Assembly (NCBI GenBank): GCA_039566865.1
Contig: CM076948.1
Coordinates: forward strand, 24,253,001 to 24,317,000
Direction of reading: 5' to 3'
Length of the DNA: 64,000 nt
Origin: Aurelia coerulea
Lineage: Eukaryota; Cnidaria; Scyphozoa; Semaeostomeae; Ulmaridae
The notes under the pieces were generated by a model. It did not search any database. It was not told where the DNA came from and saw only the letters and a list, made by a program, of their open reading frames with translations. A program made the translations under genes and the position numbers. Below, in pieces: positions 1-12,330 of this stretch. Numbering within the stretch: the first letter of the stretch is position 1; the number at the start of each line of letters is the position of its first letter.

Positions 1-476
1 GGGAATGCACGTGATCACACTGAACCAAAACATTTTCATGCATATGATTCTGCACAGAGGTTATCTTCGTGACTGCTTGCCTCAAATTAGAAGCCCGTGA
101 ATAGAAACATTCTGCAGGGTTCCGCATAAGCAATTTTGCGTTATCGTAAATCTCACATGACATCTAATTTGAGACAAATGCACCAATAGTTACATGCGCG
201 AACTAAACAAACTAGGGGTAATGACTTTTGATTTTTTGCGTATCATCCTCGCTTGACATAAAGATCAAAATCTTGCTTTTCGGGCGATTCTTGTCCTTAT
301 ACAAGGGGCTTGACTTTCCATTGAAGACGACTTTAGCAGCAACACTCATCTCTCTGACTGTAGCTAAAAACAGCATCAACGATCAGTTGGGGTTATGAAG
401 AAATCAACATTCAGATATTCTTATGCTTGCTTAGCTCAGGACAGACTTTGTAATCATCCAAAAGGATCTTATGTTT
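1..476. repeat. Copy 1 of a duplicated flank (direct repeat with 4401-4861)
   Basis: Positions 1-180 and about 290-476 match 4401-4861 in the same orientation with scattered substitutions, and both copies stop matching at the same point, just after 'atcttatgtt'. Copy 1 has about 115 bases (roughly 181-295) that copy 2 lacks. The repeat may extend left of the window. No coding potential was recognised. Confidence 0.8.
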
Positions 477-3400
477 GATTACAAAGTCCTTTTAGTCCGG
501 TAGCAGAAGGGGGGGTAGTACCACCAAACGAGGTAATTTGTGAGACCAAGTGATTTTGGTCAATTTTGGGGCGTAGAATTCGAATATCGATGTTCTTTTT
601 GTGGGGGAGGGGCCGTTTTTGAGATATGGGGGTAAATGCCCCCAAAATTGAAGGAAAATGTGTTATTGTTAAGACTCTCGATGTACCCCTTTAAAAGTTC
701 ATTTTTAGCTGTAGAACATTGTTAATGGCCCCATCTAGCTCATAAAAGGTACTTTCGAGGTTTCGGATCATTCTGGGGTAACCCTGCCCCCAAATGGGGG
801 CAACAAAGCAAGATGATTCAAAATTCACTAAAAGTACCTTACCATACCAATTCAGGGGTGTAGAACCCGAATTTCGATGTTATTTTGATGGGAGAGTAAC
901 TATTTTTGAAATATAGGGGCAAATGCCCCAAACAGGGGTCAAAGGTCAAAATCTTTTGGTAAAGTTTGATGTTTGTCACCCTAATTAAATCACAAGTCTT
1001 ACTATCATATTCGTACTAAAATGCTGGTCCATAGCGCTGTTTAGGTTTAAAGTCATCATATTCCTCTCCGAGGCAATGCTGTCCTAAATGGGAGCAACCA
1101 AGGAAGTCGATTGCTGTTTCACTAAAAACACATGATCTTATCAATTTCCAGTTATTCTTGGGTGTAGAATCTGAGTTTCGATGTTATGCAGCAATATCTC
1201 TTCCGGTAGGAATATTTTGCACTTTACCCTCACACCATTGATGAACTTGCCACTTTGGTCGAAAAACGGGAGGAGGAAAACAGGGAGACAAATCTTAAAT
1301 GCAGCCGGGACTTCACTGCTCAAGAGCGCGAAGAACATCTTATATATTTTGGATATGGCTGCTAACATCAACGGTATCATGAGAACGCCAGACACATTTA
1401 TAGAACAGTATTTCTTGTGACGAAGATAAATTTGGCATATGAACTCCCGATATTCGTATTCCTGCTGACATTAACAAATTTTTAGAAATAATGGAAGGAA
1501 AGAAATAATTTCAAGGCCGATGAAACATGTATGGCTTGAAACCAGTCATTAACTCATTAGACGCTCACTTTTATGGCATGAGATATGTCCTGTATAAAGG
1601 CCAAGAATGGAACATCGATTGACGTGTGAAAGAAATTGAGCATGATCACGAAAAAACAAATGCCACAGAAGCTTTCCTCCACGACGAAAAGGCATTTGAC
1701 TCGTGAAATTGTCTGTTGACTCCACAGAATATGGGGCATAGGAACTAAAAAGCTATTGTTTATATCCTTGGCAAGGTGCATAACCCTCCCTTCTCTAACG
1801 AGCCCCCTCTCGGGTTTCCAAAATTACTCAAGCCTCCCGGGTATTCTTTGCAAGAGCTTTTACGGTATTCTTCGTAAAGGAAAACAGTTTTGGTGGATAC
1901 ATATGAAAGGTACATTTCTTGTTCGCTGTTTAGGCAACAGTCAAGCAAGATATAATATCTGACCAGAGCTGGATGGATTGGCACTTCTTTTAGGTAGACG
2001 TTTTGAAAGAAAGCAGCAGTATTCATCAAACAAAGTGATGAAAAATATATTTAGGAGATTGAAAGAATATGAAAATGGCATTGACTTGTCTCTCCTTCCA
2101 CCATACCAGACAGCAAACTTTGTTACAAAATGTGGTGAAATGCATCAAATCCTGATCGCTGGGTTATCCAGGCCAATCAGGCTGATTACCAGATATAATG
2201 ATAAAATTGGACAGATGAAGTGTATTCAGAACAGATACATTGACATTGGCATAAGAGTCGGGTGGCTGGGGTGTGCTGCATAGCCCCTCTAATCAGGCAA
2301 AAGTTATTTCACTTCAGGCGCGATTCAAGCACTATTAAAGCAACGAAGCCATCATATTGGGCACTATCCATGAAATAAGCCCATCTAAACATTAGGCTGC
2401 ACCTAAGTCCAGGAAAGGATAGCAGAGTTGCTGATTCATGCCAGCAATGGAAGAGATGGTCGAGGATGATGACAATATCTTAAGTTCTGATTTTTTAGCC
2501 CATTGCTAGTTCCTTTGGATTTAGGATTTGCATCCGAATCTTTTGCTCACCGATCGGCAGGCAATTGCATCCGAATTTGACATGTAAGGAAGGATTCCAA
2601 ACGGAAAAGTCTCAACGAAAGATGCAAATCACAATAATGCAGCCGAAAGTGCAAACGGGCACACCACCATTGTTATCCTTTACAAGAGAGCATCATGAAT
2701 AGATTCGCGTAATTTCATTGGATGATTTAATGGTAAGTCATCGTCCTAATGTCTTTGAAGTGTGGATTTGGATGCGAATTCGAAGTCCAAGGGAACTGGA
2801 AATTGGCCATAAATGTAAAAAATAGAGTAACATGAACTTGCAGTAATTACAGAATTTGTTCATTACTGAACTGGTCTATTAACGACCCATTCAACATGTT
2901 GCAACAGAGCCTCTTTATAGGATCATGGCTGAGGGCACCATCCAATGTTTCCCTTGATTGAAAGGAACCATAAGTAGGTATGAAGTTTGAACCGTAAACA
3001 CAGTAGGACCAAACAAGGCTCTCTGTTGCAATGTTACTGTCGGAAATTCATAGGATGAGGCACTTCGACCATGAAGTGGACACAGATAATCTCTCTCATT
3101 GCCCCCAAATTCGGGGTAACATTTCGGGGTTAGAAGAAGGTAACAACCTGAAAAAATAGATTAAGCTATTGCTATTCATGAATTTACTGATCCCAAATTC
3201 CATTTCCCATAGCTGAAGATCAAAATGTTTATGCTTTGAGTGAGGCGTTCGACAACAACAAACTTTACCCCATTTTTAAGGCAGTCGCCGCTATATTTGA
3301 AAAGCTCCCTTTTCCTGTTAAAATAACATCTTTCTATGAGAATCATTACAAGACTTGAAATGACAAGCACCAAAGGTTACCAAAAGAGTTTGACCTTTGA

Positions 3401-3855
3401 CCCCTATTTAGGGGCATTTGCCCCTATATTTCATAAACTGTTCCTCTCCCATCAAAATAACATCGAAATTCGGGTTCTACACCCCTGAATTGGTATGGTA
3501 AGGTACTTTTAGTGAATTTTAATCATCTTGCTTTGTTGCCCCCATTTGGGGGCAGGGTTACCCCAGAATGATCCAAAACCTCGAAAGTACCTTTTATGAG
3601 CTAGATGGGGCCATTATCAATGTTCTAAAGCTAAAAATGAACTTTTAAAGGGGTACATCGAGAGTCTTAATAATAACACATTTTCCTTCAATTTTGGGGG
3701 CATTTACCCCCATATCTCAAAAACGGCCCCTCCCCCACAAAAAGAACATCGATATTCGAATTCTACGCCCCAAAATTGACCAAAATCACTTGGTCTCACA
3801 AATTACCTCGTTTGGTGGTACTACCCCCCCTTCTGCTACCGGACTATTTGTAATC
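477..3855. mobile_element. Large fold-back element with about 470-bp terminal inverted repeats
   Basis: The sequence from 477 to about 950 is found as its reverse complement at about 3390-3855, starting from the outer 'gattacaaa' and 'agtccggtagc' blocks. The arms are nearly identical. The 2.4-kb centre (about 960-3390) has no convincing open reading frame; short frames at 1181-1420 and 1978-2283 resemble no family I recognise. Non-autonomous fold-back transposon is inferred. No clean target-site duplication was found, so the exact ends are uncertain. It lies between the two copies of the flank duplication. Confidence 0.8.
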
Positions 3856-3879
3856 TAAGAAGGGGCTCCGATGTCAGTC

Positions 3880-3880
<1 letters not shown>

Positions 3881-3921
<41 letters not shown>
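3881..3921 (+). repeat. (GAAA)n microsatellite
   Basis: About ten uninterrupted units of the tetranucleotide GAAA directly outside the right arm of the 477-3855 fold-back. Confidence 0.95.
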
Positions 3922-4400
3922 TCAGTCACGCTCGTTAAAACAATTAATTAATGTTTTATCTCTGCTAATTGGCACTGAAATAAAGAAAGCGCACAGAAAG
4001 CGCATACAAGACAGAAGTTTCCCGCGATCCTATAGCAACATTTGACGTCGGCTTATTTGATGTTAGACAGATTTGACACCATAAGATGGATAAATCACCA
4101 TGATGTTTACCCTGGCACAACAACAAATTGGCACGTTCTTGACTTCATTAGCAGCTTAATGATGTTAAAACAATCGTTTTCTAGAACGAACGCATCATTA
4201 GCCACTTATTGATAGTACTCATTATGCAAATAAGTCAACCTTGGAGGATGATGTAACCGGCGGCCTGCACAGAGGCTTGCATTCGCAGTATCACCGAAGG
4301 TAGAAGGACCGCCCTCCTACACAGCTACGGATGCAAACGTCGCAGGAGAAGTTGAGAGGAAAGGTGCAGAATTCCAGCAAACAATGGCCCCATTGACTGG

Positions 4401-4861
4401 GGGAAGGCACGTGATCACACTGAACCAAAACATCTTCATGCATGTGAATCTGCACAGAGGTTATTTTCGTGACTGCTTGTCTCAAACTAGATGCCCGCGA
4501 ATAGAAACGTTCTGCAGGGTTCTGCATAAACATAAGTAATTTTGCATTATCGTAAATCTCACATGACATCTAATTTGAGACATACAAGGCGCTTGATTTT
4601 CTATTGAAGGCGACTTTAGCAGCAACACTCATCTCTCTGACTGTAGCTAAAAACAGCATCAACGATCATTTGGGGTTATGAAGAAATCAATTTTCAGATT
4701 TTCTATTGAAGGCGACTTTAGCAGCAACACTCATCTCTCTGACTGTAGCTAAAAACAGCATCAACGATCATTTGGGGTTATGAAGAAATCAATTTTCAGA
4801 TTTTCTTATGCTTGCTTAGCTCAGGACGGACTTTGTAATCATCCAAAAGGATCTTATGTTC
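4401..4861. repeat. Copy 2 of the duplicated flank, with an internal 102-bp tandem duplication
   Basis: It matches 1-476. Within it a 102-bp unit starting at 4596 is repeated at 4698 almost perfectly; copy 1 has only one unit. The stretch 3922-4400 between the fold-back and this copy shows nothing I can name. Confidence 0.8.
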
Positions 4862-4862
4862 A

Positions 4863-5169
4863 AGTTATCCATTGATGTTAAGTTGCAGCTGATGGCGTCA
4901 TTTTGTTTGCAAATTACTAGGATAACATATGGAAATATAACTGTATCTGATTTTTGAAAGGTTACAGTGGTAAGAAATATTTCAGCTGAGTTGAATAGAT
5001 GTTATATAAATTACCTCATGACTTAATATGATGTTTAGAAAGGCATGTTGATTGTACAAAGTTTTTTAATTAGATTTCTCTTTGGAAACATGGCCAACCT
5101 TGTATACTTTCTTTGCATTTTGCAAACAAAATGACGTCATCAGCAAATCGTACAAAACAGTGGATAACT
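4863..5169. mobile_element. MITE, about 305 bp
   Basis: About 50 bp at 4863-4913 (starting 'agttatccattg', ending 'tttgtttgcaaa') is the imperfect reverse complement of 5119-5169. There is no reading frame inside. It begins within two bases of the end of flank copy 2. The superfamily was not determined. Confidence 0.7.
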
Positions 5170-5289
5170 CTGAAATGAAATAAGGTATCAAAAAAATTTA
5201 AACGACATTCTTTATCATTCAACTGCGCTATTCATTTGCATCAATACAAATTTTCGCTTCACACCACCTTTAACATGGCCACGCATTTT

Positions 5290-5421
5290 CAAAGAAAGTG
5301 ACTAAGGAATTGCGACGAAATTTGCTCAGATGACCGCACCCGCACCATTTAGACCACGCCCACTTAGGGCCCCCTTAACTTATCCATGGCCGGTACAAAA
5401 TTCGGAGCCAGTCCGCCACTG
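5290..5421 (-). mobile_element. hAT-like element end (remnant)
   Basis: The reverse complement begins CAGTGGCGGACTGGCTC and follows the left end of the complete hAT-like element at 16918-19775 for about 130 bases ('ccggccatgga', 'ggggccctaagtggg'). No partner end was found upstream, so this is a solo end or a truncated copy. Confidence 0.6.
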
Positions 5422-5423
5422 TG

Positions 5424-5600
5424 ATGATGTGCAGAAGGCGAGAGCTTGTCCTACCAGATTCAGGGCAACATTTGCGGCTTTTTTTGTTTGGAATTACTGG
5501 TTGAGAGAATTTCCTTTGTCTGCAGTCGCTTATCGCTTTGAATAATGAATCAAAAGCAACTGATGCTATTGTATTACAAAATCTGCCTTTTGCTTTGGTG
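5424..5600 (+). repeat. Solo arm of fold-back family A
   Basis: It shares about 170 bp, containing 'gcggctttgtttgttttgaa'-like and 'aatttcctttgtctgcag' blocks, with the arms at 21515-22125 and 22253-22868 and the solo copy at 28845-29005. The reading frames across it are repeat-derived. Confidence 0.75.
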
Positions 5601-5663
5601 GCAATGGGCAGCAAGAAACCTGCACTGTGGAGGTGCATTTCATTCTTAGAACTGAACAAAAAG

Positions 5664-7293
5664 TGACGTCAGAAGCATATGAGTCAAATCTTTCAATAGG
5701 GCACAGGGAAACCCGCACATCTTCCAATTTCACGCTTATAAGCCAATGATATCGTCGTATTCCGATCACATGACTGAAAATAAGGTTTCCGAGATAAATT
5801 TTCGAGTACCTTCACGAAAATAAAAATGGATATTCGAGTAATAAAGATACAGAGCTGGTTTTACCACGAATCGATTCGAGAGGCCCCACTCCACATTTGT
5901 TTTTCTGCATTTGGTTAAAATCTTATCAGGGATCGGCGTTACATCGAATTTTATTCCTTCGAAAATTGGCCTATGTTCAAGAATTCTTCAGGAACGCTAC
6001 AAATAAGATATAGCTTTCAAAATTTCACATGTTACGTGAATTATGTCCAGGAATAACATGAAGGTATTTGTTTGTGTGATTTTCGAAAATCCTAGAGGAA
6101 TTAAAGCTATTTGCTGCGAAGAAAGCTAATGGGCCTACCTTCACCCGCCGCAGAATCCCAGTAATCGGCATTAAATCACTCTTTTTCGCAATAATAACCA
6201 GCGGATACATTAACGAATAACTTCACCGCAAATTCAATTTCTTTCCACCATTTTATCATCAATAATTTCGATAAAATGTAACAAGACTTTACAGCTTCTG
6301 CAGCAAACCGTCCAACTACCGTCGATTCATAGTTTTCTTGTTGCAAACACCAGGAAAGCCTGCATAAAACAAAAGGTTGTGCAAGGCTCAGATCTCCCAT
6401 ATGACACAGCAAAATGTTACCATTGATAATGGATTGTACACCTTTGAGAATAGATTGCAGGGGAAATTTCTTTACACAAATTATGTACTGTTCCGATGTG
6501 ACAAAGAAATTTGCAATCTTTGAGAAATGTTTTATTTTCTCTTTATTTTGCAAGGATAGAAAGACTTTAGGAGTGTGCAATCTATTCTCAAAGGTATCAT
6601 TTTGCTGTGTCATATGGGAGACCTAAGTCTTGCAAAACCTTTTGTTTTATGCAAGTCTTGCAAGACTTCCAACGTGTTTGCAACAAGAAAACTTTGAATC
6701 GACGGTAGTTTGGACGGTTTGCTGCAGAAGCTGTAAAGTCTTGTCACATTTTATCGAAATTATTGATTATTAAATGGCGGAAAGAAATTCGATTTGTGGT
6801 GAAGTTATTCGTTAATGTATCCGCTGGTTATTATTGCGAAAAAGAGTGATTTAATGCCGATTACTGGGATTCTGCGGCGGGTGAAGGTAGGCCCATTAGC
6901 TTTCTTCGCAGCAAATAGCTTTAATTCCTCTAGGATTTTCGAAAATCACACAAAAAAATACCTTCTTGTTATTCCTGGACATAATTCACGTAACATGTGA
7001 AATTCTGAAAGCTATATCTTATTTGTAGCGTTCCTGAAGAATTCTTGAACATAGGCCAATTTTCGAAGGAATGAAATTCGATGTAACGCCGATCCCTGAC
7101 GAGATTTTAACCAAATGCAGAAAAACAAATGTGGAGTGGGGCCTCTCGAATCGATTCGTGGTAAAACCAGCTCTGTATCTTTATTACTCGAATATCCATT
7201 TTTATTTTCGTGAAGGTACTCGAAAATTTATCTCGAAAGCCTTATTTTCAGTCATGTGATCGGAATAAAGATTTGACTCATATGCTGACGTCA
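5664..7293. mobile_element. 1.63-kb fold-back element with about 700-800-bp arms
   Basis: 5664 to about 6470 is the reverse complement of about 6580-7293. A 61-residue frame is therefore encoded almost identically on both strands (6025-6210 minus and 6815-7000 plus), which marks it as a palindrome artefact and not a gene. The left arm has about 63 extra bases near 5696-5758. The right end is only 44 bp upstream of the chosen start codon of the acyltransferase gene, so the element probably contributes its promoter or 5' leader region. Confidence 0.85.
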
Positions 7294-7336
7294 GAGCGTC
7301 GAGATGCAACTCCTCTTTTCTTCAATCACAACCAAC

Positions 7337-10300
7337 ATGGCGGAGAAAGTGAGGAGAAATGATTACTCGAATGGTCGTGAGTTAGGCATCCATGAAATGC
7401 TTTATGATGTCACGTGTGGTCGTTATGAAATGAGCAACTATTTCTGCTCTGCTGTCTTACGATCGAATTTCATTTTGGAGATAAAAGACGTTGAAGAAAG
7501 CTTGAAAATATTGATTCAATTTCAGCCATTTTTGAGAATGAAAGTAGTGAGCAGGTCAGAAGTAAGGCAAAACTGCAGACGAAGTCGTGAATATGAAAGG
7601 TTATATTAGGCCTTTATCTGTGAGGCGCTATCGTGTCACCTCTGTAATACACATCTCTAATCTAAAATAAAACGGTTGATTCTGATGCATTTCGAGGTGC
7701 TGAACACGAATATAAAAAGTTCACACCTCTAGGGGGCGCAGTTTTTTCAAAAACCGGGGGCCTAGTTTTGATGACGTCACAATAGTCCTTTGCGAAAAAA
7801 TTTGTGATAATTGAATTTGAATTGTTTAGCCCCCAAGAGATCAATCTGAGGAAATATTTTGTATCAGAAACATATGTTCCAGCTCTTATAATTTCTGATC
7901 TACGAGCCCTTAAAGTTTTCAAAAATTGCTGACTCAGCTTTTTTTCGTAATTTTTATTTTCGATTACATACATCCAATTTTCACTTGCAAAATGTCATTC
8001 GATTCATCTCAACGAGCTCTATAAGATAGCGCTAATTGTATCTGTGTATACTGTTCTGATTGTGTTTCACAGATGGAACAAATTTCCTTAGTGAATGAAC
8101 ATACATGGAACAAAGGAAATTTGTTCCATCTGTGAAACAAAATCAGAACAGTATACACAGATACAATTAGCGCTATCTTATAGAGCTCGTTGAGATGAAT
8201 CGAATGACATTTTGCAAGTAAAAATTGGATGTATGTAACCGAAAATAAAAATTACGAAAAAAAGCTGAGTCAGCAATTTCTGAAAACTTTAGATCAGAAA
8301 TTGTAAAATCTGGAACATATGTTTCTAATACAAAATATTTCATTGGATTGATCTCTTTGGGGCTAAACAATTCAAATTCAATTATCTCAAATTTTTTCGC
8401 AAAAGACTATTGTGACGTCATCAAAACTAGGCCCCCGGTTTTTGAAAAAACTGCGCCCCCTAGAAGTGTGAACTTTTTATATTCGTGTTCAGCACCTCGA
8501 AATGCATCAGAATCAACCGTTTTATTTTAGATTAGAGATGTGTATTACAGAACTCCGTTTTTAAGAGCCTTTTGATGCTATAGATTAAGGCCTATATTGT
8601 CAGCCGACAGAAGTGGAAATTGAAGACGTTCTTAGAGTCAGACGAAGCAGAAAGCTCGATGATTTGGTTGAAATGGTTGAAGAAGAGGAATCGTTTCTTT
8701 CAAGGGAAGAAAGTTACGGAGATGGAGCAAGGTATCTGTCATAGGCTAATTTTTCTCCGCTAGAAACACTTCTTTCGAAACAATTAGGCTCATTACTATT
8801 GCAAAAATATCACTTCAAACTTAGGGATGAGAGTGTCCTTAGAATCTTCATTCAGCAAGCACCAGTAAATACCAAACCACTTACTTTGTACATAAGAGAC
8901 TGCACTGCAATATTATATTTAACATTGTACATAAATACAAACATTGTTATATTTATTTGCACTGCAATGGACTGTATTGATTGTTTCAGTCTCAGTTTTC
9001 AGTTTCATTCACTATCAGTTAATCCTAAATACAGTTCAACAAAAATAATCTCTAACTAAATGAATTACAACAATAAACAAGAACTAAAAATAACTATACT
9101 GAAAATAAATTAAGAAATTACCTTACATGATTATATCTAAGATTGGTTGATTAAGGAGAAGCGATCTAAGTTCGTAAACTAATTAAGAGAGAGCCCCCAG
9201 TGGCGTCGCCACGGGATGGACATGTCCACCCCAGTTTTCCCAGAACTTGATTTTCTAATTTCTCAAAATCCGTTAAAAAAAACTTTGGGAGGGGGGGGGG
9301 AGCGGTAGATTTATATTGACATGGAACTTTTATGATAACTGGTTTTCCTCTTGAAGTTTCGTTATTGAAAGTTTCAAGAAAAGTCTTAAATTTCAATTTC
9401 AAATCATATCTTTTCCTTCCTCGTAAATTGATATATCATGTACTTTGCTGTTTTCGTTGTGCAAAAATGCCCTCTGTTACGAAAAGTGCTGCTTGCGATG
9501 ATTGCTTTTCCAAAAATATCAAAATAGATCATAATAAGAAAAAGGGCGTCTCCCACGTTTTCGGAGAGTCTGAAGGGCGTGGTCAGGAAAATTTTTTTGA
9601 TGCCCCAGACCCCCATCATCTTTGTCCACCCCAGATTTTTTGGGCTGGTGACGCCCCTGAGAGCCCCCCCCCCCCTCTATCGGCCCATTGATTGAAGTTT
9701 CATCTTTGCCAAATTCTCAGTAGGCTGATTTCTACAACTCAATTTCACATTAATCTCTTATTGTACTGAGTATTAAAAATCTCCTGACAGTTTTTCAAAG
9801 GGCCAACCACACTTCTGTTACCAAATTCAGAATATCAGCAAGTTGCTTGAAGCACATTATAACCAATTATACATGGGTGCATTGTACACTCTTTTTATAA
9901 GAAACAGTGGCCTGTTCTAGTAATTTCCAAACATAGTCTGAATATTTTGTCTCATTTTACTAGGTGGAGAATGGTGCTGAATATGCCAGAAGAGGATATT
10001 GAAACAGACAAGCAGGATGATAGTTTTGAGGCTAGCAAGCGTGATGCTCCTGCTGAGGTTGGCAAAGAGGAAGAACCTAGCACCAAACCTAAAAGCCATG
10101 ACCCTGGAGATAAATCTTACAAATATGAAATTCTGTTTATCATGAATCATCAGTTTGTTGATGGAATAAGCGGCCATGACCTTATTTACAAACAATTTCT
10201 ACCCATCCTGAATAAAATAATTAACAAGCTTCCAGTAGATGACATTTTCCTAACACCCCATGATGTGACACCATCTTATGAGGAAGATATTCTGGGCCAG

Positions 10301-11173
10301 GCGAGCACAGCTGATAAAAAGCCAGCCTGGTATGTAAAAGCTGTTTTCAGTCTGCGTAAAGCAATGTATAGAGCATTTGGGGGTCATGATGGCAGAATTA
10401 AGGTTACAGCTGAAGGCAGTCCATTTTTAGATGAAAAGGGAATGGGTATATTCAAGTTTTGTCTCCAGCAGGAGCTTGTGGCACGGATTTTACATGAACG
10501 GAAGAATAATGATGTCAGTGTACATTCTATACTGGTTACAGGTCTATCATTCGCTGTTATCAAATTATTGCAATATTCAGGGCAACCTTTGCCCAAGAAG
10601 ATTGAAAGTAGCTGGCCCATAGATTCAAGGAAAAAGCTAGCAAAGTTCAAAAGTCCACAGCCATTAGGGATGTTCATTTCATCAATGGGAATGACATCAA
10701 TGAAAGTCCCAAGGCCATATGAATTTAACAGAGAAGTATTTTGGCATGCAGCTGCAAAAATCGGCCAGCAAGTGCGCAAAGGTGTGCAAAATCAGCAAGA
10801 AGGCCTATTCCTTGACGTGATGTCATACCTTTACGATAAAAGTAATGTAGCAGACTTTGGGACAATAGCGCATGATGCTGGGTTGTTGTCACATTTTGAC
10901 ATCAGCAATTTAGGGAAATGTTCACCAGGCCAAGAGTTGGACGCCACATTGCCAAAGTTGATAGATGCTGATGAGATCTATTTTGGGGAACTTGGACAAG
11001 GTTCCCCCAATAACCCTGCCCCTTTCTTTAACACTGTTGTAACTCACAAAGAGAAAATGTTTATTGTTTCATGTTACAATAAGAGATGGGTGACAAGAGA
11101 ACTTGCTGGAAAGTTAATGAGATATTTAGAAGAGGTTCTTGATGAAGTGTGTGAATCACCAAAGAAGGATTGA
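7337..11173 (+). CDS. CoA-dependent acyltransferase / condensation-fold protein, three exons
   Basis: Exons 7337-7561, 8604-8731 and 9964-11173 join to 520 codons plus stop. Donors are gtaagg and gtatct; acceptors are attgtcag and ttttactag. Phases agree (0, then 2). The ATG at 7337 sits in CAACATGG; an upstream in-frame ATG at 7304 has a weaker context. Exon 1 carries an N-terminal strand-helix region typical of the chloramphenicol-acetyltransferase-like fold ('LKILIQFQPFLRMKV'), exon 2 an acidic linker, and exon 3 the catalytic H180-x3-D184-G185 (NHQFVDG) and an 'ISNLG' motif near residue 433 equivalent to the second conserved motif of alcohol acetyltransferase / wax-ester-synthase-like enzymes. 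Length fits that superfamily (450-520 residues). No signal peptide or membrane segment is evident. Acyl donor and acceptor cannot be told from sequence. Introns hold a fold-back (7641-8551) and a hAT MITE (9198-9659). Confidence 0.82.
7641..8551. mobile_element. 910-bp near-perfect hairpin element in acyltransferase intron 1
   Basis: Arms 7641 to about 8093 and about 8112-8551 are reverse complements, with outer ends 'ctgtaatacacatc' and inner ends around 'ggaacaaatttcc', leaving a loop of only about 20 bp. It fills most of intron 1 (7562-8603). The frames read on both strands of this element are palindrome shadows. Confidence 0.88.
9198..9659. mobile_element. Non-autonomous hAT-like element with 8-bp TSD
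   Basis: The terminal repeats are CAGTGGCGTCGCCACGGG on the left and, read inward from the right, CAGGGGCGTCACCAGCCC; both sides then carry a CTGGGGTGGAC/GTCCACCCCAG block. It is flanked by the perfect 8-bp duplication AGAGCCCC (9190-9197 and 9660-9667), the hAT hallmark. No transposase frame is present. It lies in acyltransferase intron 2 (8732-9963). Confidence 0.88.
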
Positions 11174-12329
11174 AAATCAGCAAGAAACAGTTTCATGTGT
11201 ATAAATATATAGTACATGTTAAAAATTCAAAGAAGGACTGAACATACCAAACAGCTCAGCTCAGTTCTGTTCACTCTTTACATTCTCATACATACAAATT
11301 AATAACTAAACAAAATTACACCAAACAGAACTGAAAATACTTTTATAAAAATTTTACAAAAAGTAACTACACAGAGACAAGAATTGTATGTATAAGAATG
11401 ACTTAAAGGAGGAGCTCTGTAAGTAGGTATACTAATGAGAAGGGAGCCCCCCCCCCTGTCTTGTAGTAGGAATGCTCATCTGCATACACATCACGTGCAC
11501 ACCTTGAATCAAGTGCACCTACTATCACGTGCACTTAGTGTCACATTTATTATCATGTGTAGCTCCTTATATAGCTAATCTTTAACACATTAATTTCTCT
11601 ATTAGTAATCTTGTAAACTCATAATTTATTCAGAGTAGCACATTCATTAAAACAAGTAACACGTCTCTTCCCTGCTCTCCATTCTTTGGCTTGTGGAACG
11701 TATCTTTTTAAACTTTGATCCGTTTACAGTCTTAAAATCTTAATGTATTAAGCATTGATTGCTTGTTAGAATTCACTTGCAATTCACAGCTTTTTTTGTA
11801 AATATCACCAACTAAACTACAGTACACCTTAAAAAGTGCTTTGGGATCTCTTTGGCAATCTCTTTGGACCTCAGGGATCTTTTGGAACGCCTGTTTGTTG
11901 TCATGAAATTTTCTCACATGTAACAAATTTCCATAAAGGTGCTACCAAACAAATAAGGTGCCACTCCTTCAACTCAGTTCCCATAATGCTAGGTATAACC
12001 CTTGAGTACTCAACAAGATCAATCTTAAAGCAAACTGCTATGTGTATTTCCATGCTCCCTGGGGTGTTGTTTGTAATATTTTTATGTTGCTTGTCTGATG
12101 GGAATGTAAAAAGCAAGCTTCCTGGTAGCAAACAATTCTTATTCCAGAACAAAGTTCAGACGCAAGCAGGAGTTGTTGCAAATAAACTTTCTCTTTGCGA
12201 TTGATTTACTCATCAGAAGTTTGCTCATTTCTAAACTGATCAGAAAGATTAAGCTACATTATACCTGGGAAAATACTTTTGCTCTTTCATCTACTTACCA
12301 ACCAAAGCTGTTTGATGACTAAACTTACA
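11174..12329. other. Gene-poor stretch between the acyltransferase and the chromodomain gene
   Basis: The first part should include the acyltransferase 3' UTR; no textbook AATAAA is seen close to the stop. On the minus strand a short basic frame near 11846-11891, preceded by 'acaacaaacag' and followed by 'gtgtac', could be an exon of the chromodomain gene, but phase and homology do not settle it. Otherwise nothing is recognised. Confidence 0.4.
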
Positions 12330-12330
12330 A

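Noticed and set aside
6176..6613. 145-codon minus-strand frame
   Set aside because: It spans the centre and arm of the 5664-7293 palindrome and is mirrored on the other strand; no domain features.
6815..7000. 61-codon frame duplicated at 6025-6210 on the other strand
   Set aside because: Identical because the two arms are inverted copies; it reflects the palindrome, not selection.
7304..7336. Upstream in-frame ATG of the acyltransferase at 7304
   Set aside because: Weaker context and only 11 bases from the fold-back end; the ATG at 7337 has CAACATGG. It cannot be excluded without 5' ends.
7662..8530. Frames of about 60-103 codons on both strands
   Set aside because: They lie in the inverted arms of the intronic hairpin element and mirror each other.
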